A stretch of DNA of 64,000 bases from GCA-003244245 sp050699635 (GCA_050699635.1 JBOHFK010000008.1:21798-85797); one strand, 5' to 3'; numbered from the stretch's first letter, positions 51,292 through 60,168 are shown. A program made the numbers and translations. The notes: generated from the sequence alone by a model not told the origin.

Positions 51292-52041
51292 ATGGCTGAC
51301 ACTGCGGCTGGGCGGGCTCAGCCAGAACCATCCGCCGAGTCGAAGCCGTCAACCTCCAGCCGGGCTTGGTCGGTGCTGCGGGCCATGCGTCGGCGCGGAT
51401 GGCTGCGGCCGCGCCGGCTCGGCTGCCTGCTGTTGCTGTTGCTGCTGCTCTGGGTCGCGGCCTTGTGGTTGCTGGGTCGAGTCGTCGATGGGGTTGCTGA
51501 TCAGTTCCGTGCTCACCCCGCCCCGGTCGCCGGCAGCCCGTTCGACCCGGTCGCCCCAGCACGCCCGGCAAGCAGCGGATCGCCGACCATCGACCGGATC
51601 GTCCTGCGCGGCAAGCTCATCGTCGCGATCCAGGAAGTACCTGGATTAGCGCAGCGCTCGCTCAGTTCCGGCAGCTATACCGGCTTCGACATCGCGCTGC
51701 TCGATTTGATCGCTCGGGATCTGGGCGTGGATCCTGCCCGCACCAGCTTCAAGCCGCTGGCCCCGAGTAGCCGTGAGGCGGCGCTGAGCCGGGGTGAATC
51801 GGATCTCCTGCTCGGTGGTTACGAGATCACCGCAGAGCACAGCGCCAAGGTGGGTATCGCGGGCCCCTACCTGGTGCGCCGGGGGACCACCGAGTACGGC
51901 GTCGGGTTGCCTCCGGATGACCCGGTGTTTCACGATCGGATCACCGCGGTCCTGCGGCGCGCGATCGAGGACGGCACCTGGGCTCGCCTCTACGCTGAGT
52001 ACCTCGGCGCTCCAGTACCCAGCCCCCCTGCGCTGCGCTAA
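51292..52041 (+). CDS. membrane-tethered SBP_bac_3-like protein lacking the second lobe
   Basis: A 249-residue protein. A basic N-terminus and one strong helix (seven consecutive Leu, ~45-63) anchor it. Then comes one lobe of a family-3 solute-binding protein: L-I-V-A-I-Q-E-V-P, Y-T-G-F-D-I-A-L-L-D-L-I-A-R-D-L-G, D-L-L-L-G-G-Y-E-I-T, I-A-G-P-Y-L-V-R-R-G. This runs straight into Y-G-V-G-L-P-P-D-D-P and D-G-T-W-A-R-L-Y-A-E-Y-L-G. The ~90 residues that form lobe 2 between the two hinges are absent. Compare gluB, which has them. Function unknown. Confidence 0.75.
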   Translation: MADTAAGRAQPEPSAESKPSTSSRAWSVLRAMRRRGWLRPRRLGCLLLLLLLLWVAALWLLGRVVDGVADQFRAHPAPVAGSPFDPVAPARPASSGSPTIDRIVLRGKLIVAIQEVPGLAQRSLSSGSYTGFDIALLDLIARDLGVDPARTSFKPLAPSSREAALSRGESDLLLGGYEITAEHSAKVGIAGPYLVRRGTTEYGVGLPPDDPVFHDRITAVLRRAIEDGTWARLYAEYLGAPVPSPPALR

Positions 52042-52069
52042 CCTTCCGCCGGGCTGACCGCCTGCCGAC

Positions 52070-52828
52070 CTAGCCCCGGTTGCGGCGGAACAACCTCGCG
52101 AGCGGATCGAAGCGAAGGCTGACTACCCGTTCCTTCATCGGGATCAATGCATTGTCCGTGATCTTAATGTGTTCCGGGCACACCTCAGTGCAGCACTTTG
52201 TGATATTGCAGAAACCTAGACCGTGCTCGTCCTGCGCGGCTTGTTTACGATCCACACCCTCCTCGGCAGCGGCGTCGAGCGGATGCATGTCCAGCTCAGC
52301 GATCCGCATCAGAAACCGTGGCCCGGAGAAGCTCGCCTTGTTCTCCTCGTGATCGCGGATCACGTGACAGGTGTTCTGGCACAGGAAGCACTCGATGCAC
52401 TTGCGGAACTCCTGCGAACGTTCCACATCGACCTGCTGCATCCGGTACTCGCCTGGCTGCACCCCCTTGGGAGGCATGAACGCGCGAATCTCGCGCGCCT
52501 TCTGGTAGTTGTACGAGACGTCGGTGACGAGGTCCCGGATAATCGGGAACGTCCGCATCGGCGTGATCGTGACCGGCTGCTGTGCCGGCAAGGTGGACAT
52601 CCGGGTCATGCACAGTAGCCGCGGACGGCCGTTGATCTCGGCACTGCACGATCCGCATTTGCCCGCTTTGCAATTCCACCGCACCGCAAGGTCAGGAGCT
52701 TGGGTGGCCTGCAGTCGATGGATCACGTCGAGAACCACTTCCCCCTCATTGACCTGTACGTCGAAGTCGACCAGGTCCCCGCCGCCGACGTCACCGCGCC
52801 AGATCCGGAAGCGCCGTTCGGTGCCCAT
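52070..52828 (-). CDS. sdhB: succinate dehydrogenase/fumarate reductase iron-sulfur subunit
   Basis: A 252-residue subunit. [2Fe-2S] ligands lie in C-K-A-G-K-C-G-S-C and a later Cys; C-I-E-C-F-L-C-Q-N-T-C and C-N-I-T-K-C-C-T-E-V-C-P hold the [4Fe-4S] and [3Fe-4S] clusters. It carries electrons from SdhA to the membrane quinone. One base separates the sdhA stop from ATG 52828. The set resembles mycobacterial Sdh1 (Rv0247c-Rv0249c). Confidence 0.92.
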   Translation of the reverse strand: MGTERRFRIWRGDVGGGDLVDFDVQVNEGEVVLDVIHRLQATQAPDLAVRWNCKAGKCGSCSAEINGRPRLLCMTRMSTLPAQQPVTITPMRTFPIIRDLVTDVSYNYQKAREIRAFMPPKGVQPGEYRMQQVDVERSQEFRKCIECFLCQNTCHVIRDHEENKASFSGPRFLMRIAELDMHPLDAAAEEGVDRKQAAQDEHGLGFCNITKCCTEVCPEHIKITDNALIPMKERVVSLRFDPLARLFRRNRG

Positions 52829-52829
52829 G

Positions 52830-54728
52830 TCAGTCCGTCCCTCCGGGGAGCTCGCCGGCCGTGAAGTACTTCTTCAACTCATCGAGCTCAAATAGTTGAA
52901 CCAGATCCACCCGCATCGGGACCTGCTCCCTGCGTTCGACGTGGACACCAGCCTCGGCGTCCTGCGAGCAGACCAGCAGAACGTTTCGCCATTCGGCGTC
53001 CATCACCGGATGGTCGTCCCGGGTGTGCCCACCCCTGCTTTCGGTGCGCTCCAGCGCTGCCCGTGCGATGCACTCACTCACCACCAGCATGTTGCGCAGG
53101 TCCACCGCAAGATGCCAGCCGGGATTGAACTGGCGGTGACCCTCCACCACAACGTGGTCAGCTCGCCTGCGCAGTTCGCCGAGCTTTTTGAGTGCGAGTT
53201 CCATCTCGTCAGCTCGGCGAATGATGCCGACCAGGTCATTCATCGTCTGCTGAAGCTCTTGGTGCAGCTGGTAGGGATTCTCGGCGCCTTCGCCGTGAGT
53301 CTCCGCATGGAAGGGGCTGACCGCACGCTGGGCGGCAGCCTCGACGTTCGCCGCGTGGGCCGACGGCCTGTTCGCACCCAGCGAATCCACGTAGGTTGCG
53401 GCCCCGAGGCCGGCCCGCCGACCGAACACCAGCAGGTCGGACAGCGAGTTGCCGCCCAACCGGTTGGAGCCGTGCATCCCGCCGGCGACCTCACCAGCAG
53501 CGAAGAGGCCGCGCACCGATGCTGCTGCGGTGTCCGGGTCGACCTGCACGCCGCCCATCACGTAGTGGCAGGTGGGGCCGACCTCCATCGGTTCGGCCGT
53601 GATGTCGACGTCGGCCAGTTCCTTGAACTGGTGGTACATCGAGGGGAGTCGCTTCGTGATGACCTCAGCGGGCAGCCGGGTGGAGACGTCAAGGAATACC
53701 CCGCCGTGGGGTGACCCCCGGCCCGCCTTGACCTCGGAGTTGATCGCCCGGGCCACTTCGTCCCGAGGCAGCAGCTCTGGCGGCCTGCGGTTGTGGTCCG
53801 GGTCGTCATACCAGCGGTCTGCTTCGTCGGCCGACGTCGCGTACTTGTCTTTGAAGACCTCAGGGATGTAGTCGAACATGAATCGCTTGTTCTCCGAGTT
53901 GCGCAGCACACCGCCGTCGCCACGGACCGACTCGGTGACCAGGATCCCCTTGACGCTGGGCGGCCACACCATCCCGGTGGGATGGAACTGGACGAACTCC
54001 ATGTTGATCAGCGCCGCCCCACAGCGCAGCGCGAGCGCGTGCCCGTCTCCGGTGTACTCCCAGGAATTGCTGGTGACTTTGAAGGCCTTGCCGATGCCGC
54101 CGGTGGCCAGCACCACGGCGGGTGCATCGAACCGGACAAAGCGTCCGGTCTCGCGCCAGTAGCCGAACGCTCCGGAGATTGCGTCGCCGTCTGTGAACAG
54201 CTCAGTGATCGTGCACTCGGAGAACACCTTGATGTTCGCCTCATAGTCGCCGTGCTGGGCGAAGTCCTCCTGCTGTAGCGACACGATCTTCTGCTGCAGC
54301 GTGCGGATCAGTTCCAGACCCGTGCGATCACCCACATGCGCCAGCCGCGGGTACTCGTGCCCGCCGAAGTTCCGCTGGCTGATCTTGCCATCCTTGGTGC
54401 GGTCGAACAGTGCGCCGTAGGACTCCAACTCCCACACCCGCTGCGGCGCTTCCTTCGCGTGCAGCTCCGCCATCCGCCAATTGTTGAGGAACTTGCCCCC
54501 GCGCATCGTATCGCGGAAATGCACCTGCCAGCTGTCCCGTGGGTTCGCGTTGCCCATCGACGCCGCGATGCCTCCCTCAGCCATCACGGTGTGAGCCTTA
54601 CCGAACAATGACTTGCAGATAACAGCGGTGCGCTTGCCCAGCTCTCGGGCTTCGATTGCGGCCCGCAGCCCGGCACCGCCTGCACCGATCACCACTACGT
54701 CGTAGTCGTAGTGCTCGATCTCGGTCAT
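52830..54728 (-). CDS. sdhA: succinate dehydrogenase/fumarate reductase flavoprotein subunit
   Basis: A 632-residue flavoprotein. FAD loop V-V-V-I-G-A-G-G-A-G-L-R-A-A, covalent-flavin His region S-L-F-G-K-A-H-T-V-M-A-E-G-G, catalytic M-E-F-V-Q-F-H-P-T-G and S-V-R-G-D-G-G, and H-G-S-N-R-L-G-G-N-S-L. It oxidises succinate in the TCA cycle. ATG 54728 follows GAGGAT. It ends 1 bp from sdhB and begins 10 bp after the membrane-anchor stop. Confidence 0.94.
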   Translation of the reverse strand: MTEIEHYDYDVVVIGAGGAGLRAAIEARELGKRTAVICKSLFGKAHTVMAEGGIAASMGNANPRDSWQVHFRDTMRGGKFLNNWRMAELHAKEAPQRVWELESYGALFDRTKDGKISQRNFGGHEYPRLAHVGDRTGLELIRTLQQKIVSLQQEDFAQHGDYEANIKVFSECTITELFTDGDAISGAFGYWRETGRFVRFDAPAVVLATGGIGKAFKVTSNSWEYTGDGHALALRCGAALINMEFVQFHPTGMVWPPSVKGILVTESVRGDGGVLRNSENKRFMFDYIPEVFKDKYATSADEADRWYDDPDHNRRPPELLPRDEVARAINSEVKAGRGSPHGGVFLDVSTRLPAEVITKRLPSMYHQFKELADVDITAEPMEVGPTCHYVMGGVQVDPDTAAASVRGLFAAGEVAGGMHGSNRLGGNSLSDLLVFGRRAGLGAATYVDSLGANRPSAHAANVEAAAQRAVSPFHAETHGEGAENPYQLHQELQQTMNDLVGIIRRADEMELALKKLGELRRRADHVVVEGHRQFNPGWHLAVDLRNMLVVSECIARAALERTESRGGHTRDDHPVMDAEWRNVLLVCSQDAEAGVHVERREQVPMRVDLVQLFELDELKKYFTAGELPGGTD

Positions 54729-54738
54729 CGGATCCTCG

Positions 54739-55590
54739 TCAGTTGAACAGGCGCAGGTCGGCGATCCAGCCCGCGGCAACGGCCATGATGTAGAAGTCCG
54801 TGAGCATCACCGTGATCAGTGACGTCCAGGCGAACTGCATGTGGCGCCCGTTGATCTTGGAGAGCCGGGTCCAGAACCAGTACTGCACGGGATGCTTCGA
54901 GAAGTGCTTGAGCCGGCCTCCGAAAATGTGCCGGCATGCGTGGCAGGACAGCGAGTACAGCCACAGCATGGTGACGTTGACCAGGAGGATAAGCGAGCCA
55001 AGACCTACCCCGAAGCCGCCTTTGGCGGGAAAGAACGCCAGCACCGCATCATAGGTGTTGATCAGCAGTAGTGCCGATGCGAGGTAGAAGAAATATCGGT
55101 GCAGGTTTTGAAGGATCAGCGGCAGACGGGTCTCCCCGGTGTACTTCTTCGCCGGCTCCGCGACGGCGCATCCAGGCGGCGACTGAAGAAATGATCGATA
55201 GCCCGCCTTGCGGTAGTAGTAACAGCTCGCGCGAAATCCGGCGAGAATGGGGAATATCAGGATCGGCAACGGGAGGGCCAGCGGGAAAGCCGGCAGCAGA
55301 GTGCCGAAATGCGATGAACCTGGCGCGCACGACTCGCTCAGACACGGCGAGTACAGCGGAGTCAGGTAGTGGTATTCACCGACCCAGTAATCGGCCCGCA
55401 TGAACAGTCGGACCGTGGTGTAGACGATGAAGGCGCCCAGCACGATGGCGGTCACCACCGGTGACACCCACCAGCGATCGGTGCGCAGGGTTCGCGCCGA
55501 GATCGCGGCCCGAGCAGGCTGAGTCCCACCACGCTGGATCCGCCCAGGTGGGGCGACCCCAGGGGGCGGCGAAGGGGAAGTCGTGGTCAT
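54739..55590 (-). CDS. succinate dehydrogenase cytochrome b-type membrane anchor
   Basis: A 283-residue membrane protein with about five helices and several helix-embedded histidines (N-L-H-R-Y-F-F-Y-L, C-H-A-C-R-H). These are candidate haem ligands for the Sdh1-type single anchor. C-x-x-C-R-H and a C-Y-Y-Y-R-K-A-G-Y loop are distinctive. First gene of sdhCAB on the minus strand. ATG 55590 was chosen; farther upstream codons run antisense into lysR. Confidence 0.85.
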   Translation of the reverse strand: MTTTSPSPPPGVAPPGRIQRGGTQPARAAISARTLRTDRWWVSPVVTAIVLGAFIVYTTVRLFMRADYWVGEYHYLTPLYSPCLSESCAPGSSHFGTLLPAFPLALPLPILIFPILAGFRASCYYYRKAGYRSFLQSPPGCAVAEPAKKYTGETRLPLILQNLHRYFFYLASALLLINTYDAVLAFFPAKGGFGVGLGSLILLVNVTMLWLYSLSCHACRHIFGGRLKHFSKHPVQYWFWTRLSKINGRHMQFAWTSLITVMLTDFYIMAVAAGWIADLRLFN

Positions 55591-55792
55591 GAGGTCGATT
55601 CGGGTCGGAGGGACGGGCCACCGTTGGTCGGTGTCGCTGGCGGTGACCGCTGACCGGGCCGGCAAATCCAGCACAGTCACAGGCTGGCCATCGCGGCGGG
55701 TCGGTGGCTCTGGCGGCGTTGAAACCGAGAGTAGGCCCGATCTTAGGTGCAGGTCCAAGATATGGTGATGCTGGTGTCGATAGCGATAGGCT

Positions 55793-56830
55793 ATGACTGT
55801 GCAGCTCCAGCAGCTGGTGTACTTCTTGGCCGTCGCTCGCACCCGGCACTTCACCAGGGCGGCAGAGCTCACCCATGTGGCGCAGCCATCGTTGAGCAAA
55901 CAGATCCACTGCCTGGAGCGTGAGCTAGGCAGCGAGCTATTCCACCGGGCCCGGGGAAACGTGACGCTCACCCCAGCCGGCGAAGCGCTCATCCCCTTCG
56001 CCAAGCGGATCTTGGCTGACGTCGAAACCGCCCGGTTGGAGGTGCACGAGCTGGCCGAACTACGCCGCGGACGGCTGAGGCTGGGCGCCACCCCAAGCCT
56101 GTGCACCGGACCGCTGGCGCACGCACTCGCCCGATTCCGCGGCCGCTACCCCGGCATCCAGCTCATCATCGATGAAAGTGGATCCCGGGATCTCGTGCGG
56201 CAGCTCGCCGAAGGAGCCATCGACCTGGCAATGCTCACCTCGCCGGTGCATCGCGGGGATCCCACCCTGGACACCGTCCCTATCCTTCGCGAGCAGCTCA
56301 CCGTCGCCGTGCCGCGAACCATGAACCTTGAGCTCGACTTCTTCCGGATCGAGGACCTCCGAGACCGCCCGCTGGTGATGTTCCGGGAAGGTTATGACCT
56401 CCGATTGATGACGCTCACCGCCTGCCAACGAGCAGGGTTTCAACCGCGTTTCGCCATCGAGGGGGGCGAGATGGATGCGGTGCTCAGCTTCGTCGAAGCT
56501 GGCCTGGGGATCGCTGTAGTGCCCAGCATGGTCGTCGAGGATCGCCCCAAGCTTCGGGCCGTGCCCTTCGCGCCACCCGTTCCGACTCGGACGATCGCCC
56601 TGGCGCACCGCAGCGACGTACGCCCAACCCGAGCCGCTGACGAGTTCCGCTCCACACTGTTGCAGCTGCTCAGCGGCACGCACACCCAGGGCGGCCTGCC
56701 CGCCGGCGTCGAGTTCATCTCTCCAAGCGGACCATCCAGCGATCAATCCGGACATGGCTCGGTCTCAGCAGGGCAGGCGTCTGGGCCAATCTCGTCTCGC
56801 ACCACACGCCATGCCAGCCCCTCGGAGTAA
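55793..56830 (+). CDS. LysR-family transcriptional regulator
   Basis: A 345-residue LTTR. HTH at ~3-60: L-Q-Q-L-V-Y-F-L-A-V-A-R-T-R-H-F-T-R-A-A-E-L-T-H-V-A-Q-P-S-L-S. The effector domain has L-R-L-G-A-T-P-S and G-L-G-I-A-V-V-P-S. ATG 55793 or GTG 55799 can start it. It diverges from the sdh operon with a 202-bp gap and may regulate it (inference). An ATAG-N7-CTAT element overlaps the start. The last ~30 codons overlap the recX 3' end by 88 bp. Confidence 0.85.
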   Translation: MTVQLQQLVYFLAVARTRHFTRAAELTHVAQPSLSKQIHCLERELGSELFHRARGNVTLTPAGEALIPFAKRILADVETARLEVHELAELRRGRLRLGATPSLCTGPLAHALARFRGRYPGIQLIIDESGSRDLVRQLAEGAIDLAMLTSPVHRGDPTLDTVPILREQLTVAVPRTMNLELDFFRIEDLRDRPLVMFREGYDLRLMTLTACQRAGFQPRFAIEGGEMDAVLSFVEAGLGIAVVPSMVVEDRPKLRAVPFAPPVPTRTIALAHRSDVRPTRAADEFRSTLLQLLSGTHTQGGLPAGVEFISPSGPSSDQSGHGSVSAGQASGPISSRTTRHASPSE

Positions 56831-57336
56831 CCCTTGCGAGCCAGCATCGCACGCAGTTTGCGGGCCAAGCGATTGTCCCGCACGGTGTTGGTACCTACCC
56901 GGCGCCGGACCAGTTCGCGAGCCTGAGCCTCTTCATCCTCGGGCGCTACCGCCGATATGGCCTCGCCGACGACCTGCTCCGACACTCCCCGGCGCCGGAG
57001 CTCCGTACTCAGAGCCCGCCGGCTCAAGCCGCGGTGCCGGTAGCCGGAATACACCGCCGCCTCGGCCAAGGCGGCATCATTCACCAGGCCCAGCTCGCCC
57101 AGCCGGTCGAGCACGGGTTCACCGACCTCGTCGAGGATCCCGCGTTGGCGCAGCGCATCAGCTAGCTCAGCTCGGCTACGAGGGCGCGCCGTGAGCAACT
57201 GCAGACAGATGCGCTGTGCTTCCGCGGCCGGACTGATGACACTGCGATCCGGAATGGCCTCCGTCCCAGATCCGTGGGCGCCAGGCCCGTGCCCCCGATT
57301 CGCAGCCCGTGGCTCCTCGGTACGGGTCGTGCGCAT
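56743..57336 (-). CDS. recX: recombination regulator RecX
   Basis: A 197-residue protein with three-helix RecX repeats: L-L-T-A-R-P-R-S-R-A-E-L-A-D-A-L-R-Q-R-G and S-G-Y-R-H-R-G-L-S-R-R-A-L. It inhibits RecA filament activity. ATG 57336 overlaps the recA stop by one base pair group (ATGA), so it is co-translated with recA. Convergent overlap with the LysR gene. Confidence 0.93.
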   Translation of the reverse strand: MRTTRTEEPRAANRGHGPGAHGSGTEAIPDRSVISPAAEAQRICLQLLTARPRSRAELADALRQRGILDEVGEPVLDRLGELGLVNDAALAEAAVYSGYRHRGLSRRALSTELRRRGVSEQVVGEAISAVAPEDEEAQARELVRRRVGTNTVRDNRLARKLRAMLARKGYSEGLAWRVVRDEIGPDACPAETEPCPD

Positions 57337-59687
57337 CAGAAGTCCACCGGGGCCGGCACGGTTTGGTCGTCATCCAGCTTCGCACCGATGCCGAGCTTGT
57401 CCTTGATCCGCTTTTCGATCTCGGCAGCGACGTCGGGGTTGTCACCGAGGAACTTTCGCGCGTTCTCCTTGCCCTGGCCAAGCTGGTCACCCTCGTACGT
57501 GTACCAGGCGCCTGCTTTACGAACGATTCCCTGCTCCACACCGAGATCGATCAGCGAGCCCTCCTTGCTGATTCCATGACCGTACAGAATATCAAATTCT
57601 GCTTGTTTGAATGGCGGCGCGCAGTTGTGGACTACGACATCGTTCGCCACGAAGTTGTGTAGCTCATCGACCTCGATATCGAACGTCCGGCACCGGCGAG
57701 ACGGCAGGATGGCCACGATCCGCGAGTAGCAGAGCCCCTCAGCGACAATCTCTTGAAGAAATGCATCGTCGAGGGCTTCAGCGAGAAGCGCCAGTCGGTC
57801 CCTGCGGAGTCGGCTCGCACCCAATACCTGCCTCATACCACCCTGAGGATCACCTGCTCTTTGGCCGATCAACTGAGCCGCCTGCTGTGCGGTCACTCCG
57901 CGGGCAACAAGGTGGCTGAGCACCGGCTCTGTCACATCGTCGGACAGGTACACCCGCTGGGATCCCCGATACCGGCCGTCGAGCGATGCAAGCTCCTTGA
58001 CGAGCACAGTCCCGCGCGGGCCCCACATGGGAATGACAGCGGCGAAGGTACTGACGTTGTCGACGCCAGTGATCCGCACTTCCCAGGTGGTCAACCTCCC
58101 ACTGACTCGCCGACCCCTGATCAAACTACTCCGCTGAGCGTTCGGATCTCGATGGCTCACTGTGCTGCCGATCCCCCACCGCAACAGTAGCCAGTGTATC
58201 TGCTGAGCGAGCTGAGCTGACGTGGTCGTGTACCCCAGCCGGATCCCACCGGTCTGCTCACGACTAACGTGTCCGTCGGACTCAAACAGGCCAAAGAGCA
58301 AGTTAGCGACCACCTCAGCGGAGACGTCTGCGCCGAAGAAGAACGTCGGTATCTGCTTTTCCGGCGCTAACTTGCCCCATATTCCGCTTTGTCGACAAAG
58401 CTCAAGCACCCCGTTCTTCTCCCCCGGACGGTGCGAGAAGGCGAACTGGAGACCATCGGGGCGCCGCTTTGCGTCGCACCCGAGTTGCCCAGCGATCCTG
58501 GCTGCGTCAGCTTGGAGCGCCTCTACGACGTTAATGAACGTTACCGGAGTTTTGCCGCCGACGTAGCCGTCGCCAATCAGATAGCCGAGCAGACGAGCGT
58601 GGTCCGGCGTAACCGGCTCGGCATCCCCGAACCCGTGGAATTCGCGCGGCCGCGCCACCCGATCTCCGGCTGCTAGTTGACCCGCAGGGCGCCAGCCGGC
58701 CTCGGTGAGGATCTTGTGCTCAGGCGTCACCCATAGCTCGGTCCCATCCCTCAACCGGAGCCCCATCACATCCTGCTCCCCCTGGTCGAACCAGGAGACC
58801 ACCGGTCGGCTGTGCAGCATCCCCGCCTTATCAATGGCAACCACGTGCACCGGAAGCTGGCCGTCGACGACGTCCTCGATGAAATGCGTCTGACCCGTTA
58901 CGGGGTCAAACACGCGGGTTCCGGCGGCCACGCACTTGTTCTTTACCACCTTGACTCGGGTGCGGTTGCCTACCGCATCCGATCCGTCTTTGAGCGTCTC
59001 AATCCGGCGGATATCGAGCCGTATCGAAGCGTAGAACTTCAGCGCCTTACCGCCGCTGGTGGTCTCCGGGGAGCCGAAGAACACCCCGACCTTCTCCCGA
59101 AGCTGGTTGATGAAGATCGCAGTGGTGCCCGAGTTGCTCAGCGCACCAGTGATCTTTCGTAACGCCTGGCTCATCAGCCGGGCCTGCAGCCCAACGTGCG
59201 CGTCCCCCATCTCGCCCTCGATCTCGGCCCGCGGCACGAGGGCTGCCACCGAGTCGATGACCACAACGTCGAGCGCGCCGGAGCGGATCAGCATGTCCGT
59301 GATCTCCAGTGCCTGTTCCCCGGTGTCGGGCTGGGAGACCAGCAGGGCGTCGGTGTCCACTCCGAGCGCCTTCGCGTAGTCGGGATCCAACGCGTGCTCG
59401 GCGTCGATGAACGCGGCGATCCCGCCGGCCCGCTGGGCATTGGCCACCGCGTGCAGGGCGACCGTCGTCTTCCCGGAAGACTCCGGGCCGTACACCTCTA
59501 CGACCCGGCCGCGCGGTAATCCTCCGATGCCCAGGGCCACGTCCAAGGCGATGGACCCGGTGGGGATCACCTCAACGGGGGCGCGCCCCTCCTCGCCGAG
59601 GCGCATCACCGAGCCCTTGCCGCACTGCTTCTCGATCTGCGCCAAGGCGATCTCGAGTGCCTTCTCCCGATCCGGTGCTGATGCCAT
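57336..59687 (-). CDS. recA: RecA recombinase precursor containing an intein
   Basis: A 783-residue precursor: N-extein 1-251 (Walker A G-P-E-S-S-G-K-T-T at 67-75, Q-L-R-E-K-V-G near 195-201), intein 252-688, C-extein of 95 residues ending V-P-A-P-V-D-F. Spliced RecA would be 346 residues. It drives homologous recombination and LexA cleavage. The insertion after V-K-V-V-K-N-K is the position occupied in M. tuberculosis RecA. ATG 59687 follows AAGGTGG. Upstream lie a LexA box and a RecA-NDp-like promoter; recX follows with ATGA overlap. Confidence 0.96.
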   Translation of the reverse strand: MASAPDREKALEIALAQIEKQCGKGSVMRLGEEGRAPVEVIPTGSIALDVALGIGGLPRGRVVEVYGPESSGKTTVALHAVANAQRAGGIAAFIDAEHALDPDYAKALGVDTDALLVSQPDTGEQALEITDMLIRSGALDVVVIDSVAALVPRAEIEGEMGDAHVGLQARLMSQALRKITGALSNSGTTAIFINQLREKVGVFFGSPETTSGGKALKFYASIRLDIRRIETLKDGSDAVGNRTRVKVVKNKCVAAGTRVFDPVTGQTHFIEDVVDGQLPVHVVAIDKAGMLHSRPVVSWFDQGEQDVMGLRLRDGTELWVTPEHKILTEAGWRPAGQLAAGDRVARPREFHGFGDAEPVTPDHARLLGYLIGDGYVGGKTPVTFINVVEALQADAARIAGQLGCDAKRRPDGLQFAFSHRPGEKNGVLELCRQSGIWGKLAPEKQIPTFFFGADVSAEVVANLLFGLFESDGHVSREQTGGIRLGYTTTSAQLAQQIHWLLLRWGIGSTVSHRDPNAQRSSLIRGRRVSGRLTTWEVRITGVDNVSTFAAVIPMWGPRGTVLVKELASLDGRYRGSQRVYLSDDVTEPVLSHLVARGVTAQQAAQLIGQRAGDPQGGMRQVLGASRLRRDRLALLAEALDDAFLQEIVAEGLCYSRIVAILPSRRCRTFDIEVDELHNFVANDVVVHNCAPPFKQAEFDILYGHGISKEGSLIDLGVEQGIVRKAGAWYTYEGDQLGQGKENARKFLGDNPDVAAEIEKRIKDKLGIGAKLDDDQTVPAPVDF
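57624..58934 (-). mobile_element. RecA intein with LAGLIDADG homing endonuclease
   Basis: A 437-residue in-frame intein. Block A begins with Cys1 (C-V-A-A-G-T-R-V-F-D), block B has T-P-E-H at 70-73, and the C-terminus is V-V-V-H-N followed by Cys of the C-extein: all splicing residues are present. The endonuclease has two dodecapeptides, L-L-G-Y-L-I-G-D-G at 115-123 and L-L-F-G-L-F-E-S-D-G at 212-221, with both catalytic Asp. It is similar throughout to the 440-residue M. tuberculosis RecA intein, as far as I can recall that sequence, so splicing and homing may both be active. Confidence 0.95.
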
Positions 59688-59731
59688 CTGACGGTCCACC
59701 TTGCTGGTTGGGGTTCTTCAGGTCGGCGCCG

Positions 59732-59753
59732 ACGCTAGGCGGTAGGACCGACA
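59732..59753 (-). promoter_or_regulatory. RecA-NDp (PafBC-type) promoter of recA
   Basis: On the minus strand TGTCGGTC, an exact 8-base gap, then TAGCGT match the mycobacterial LexA-independent RecA-NDp promoter (TTGTCRGTG-N8-TAnnnT type), apart from the first T and last G. It is ~45 bp upstream of the recA start, a fitting distance. Confidence 0.6.
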
Positions 59754-59813
59754 GTTTGCGAACACGTACGGCTGGGTCTGTGGATAAGGGGTCAACTGTG
59801 GACAACAGCTTAG

Positions 59814-59829
59814 ACGAACACGTGTTCGA
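59814..59829. promoter_or_regulatory. LexA (SOS) box of recA
   Basis: ACGAACACGTGTTCGA contains the symmetric core CGAAC-ACGT-GTTCG and differs from TCGAAC-N4-GTTCGA at one base. It is ~127 bp upstream of the recA ATG, similar to the distal placement in mycobacteria, where recA has an SOS and a non-SOS promoter. Confidence 0.85.
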
Positions 59830-59933
59830 CATGCTCGGTGACACGCCGATGCGCTAGCTCCTCGCGCCATGGCGCGCACCGGCACGCGACACGCCGCGCA
59901 CGAGAGACCGACACGCCGGGTGCGAGAGACTGG

Positions 59934-60128
59934 TCAGCGCCGCTCTTCCGGGATCTCGAATGCGGTGCACACCGCGGCCCACACCCGCTTGGTGTCAACA
60001 CCCGCCTCCAGCGCGCCGTTCACCGTCCGGCCGCCCAGTTCGGCGAATACGTGATCATGAGCCAGCGCTGCCGCTCTGACCGGGCCGAACTCTTCGTCCA
60101 TCCGCTGCCGGAAGTGGGTAGTTCGCAC
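59934..60128 (-). CDS. DUF3046-family protein
   Basis: A 64-residue protein: M-R-T-T-H-F-R-Q-R-M-D-E-E-F-G, then A-H-D-H-V-F and L-G-G-R-T-V-N-G-A-L-E-A-G-V-D. It is the conserved small protein upstream of recA in actinobacteria (Rv2738c position). Function unknown. No overlap with recA; the 246-bp gap holds the recA promoters. Confidence 0.88.
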   Translation of the reverse strand: MRTTHFRQRMDEEFGPVRAAALAHDHVFAELGGRTVNGALEAGVDTKRVWAAVCTAFEIPEERR

Positions 60129-60168
60129 TGATCCAGGTTAAGCGCACGTCTGCGGTTATCGTGACGGG

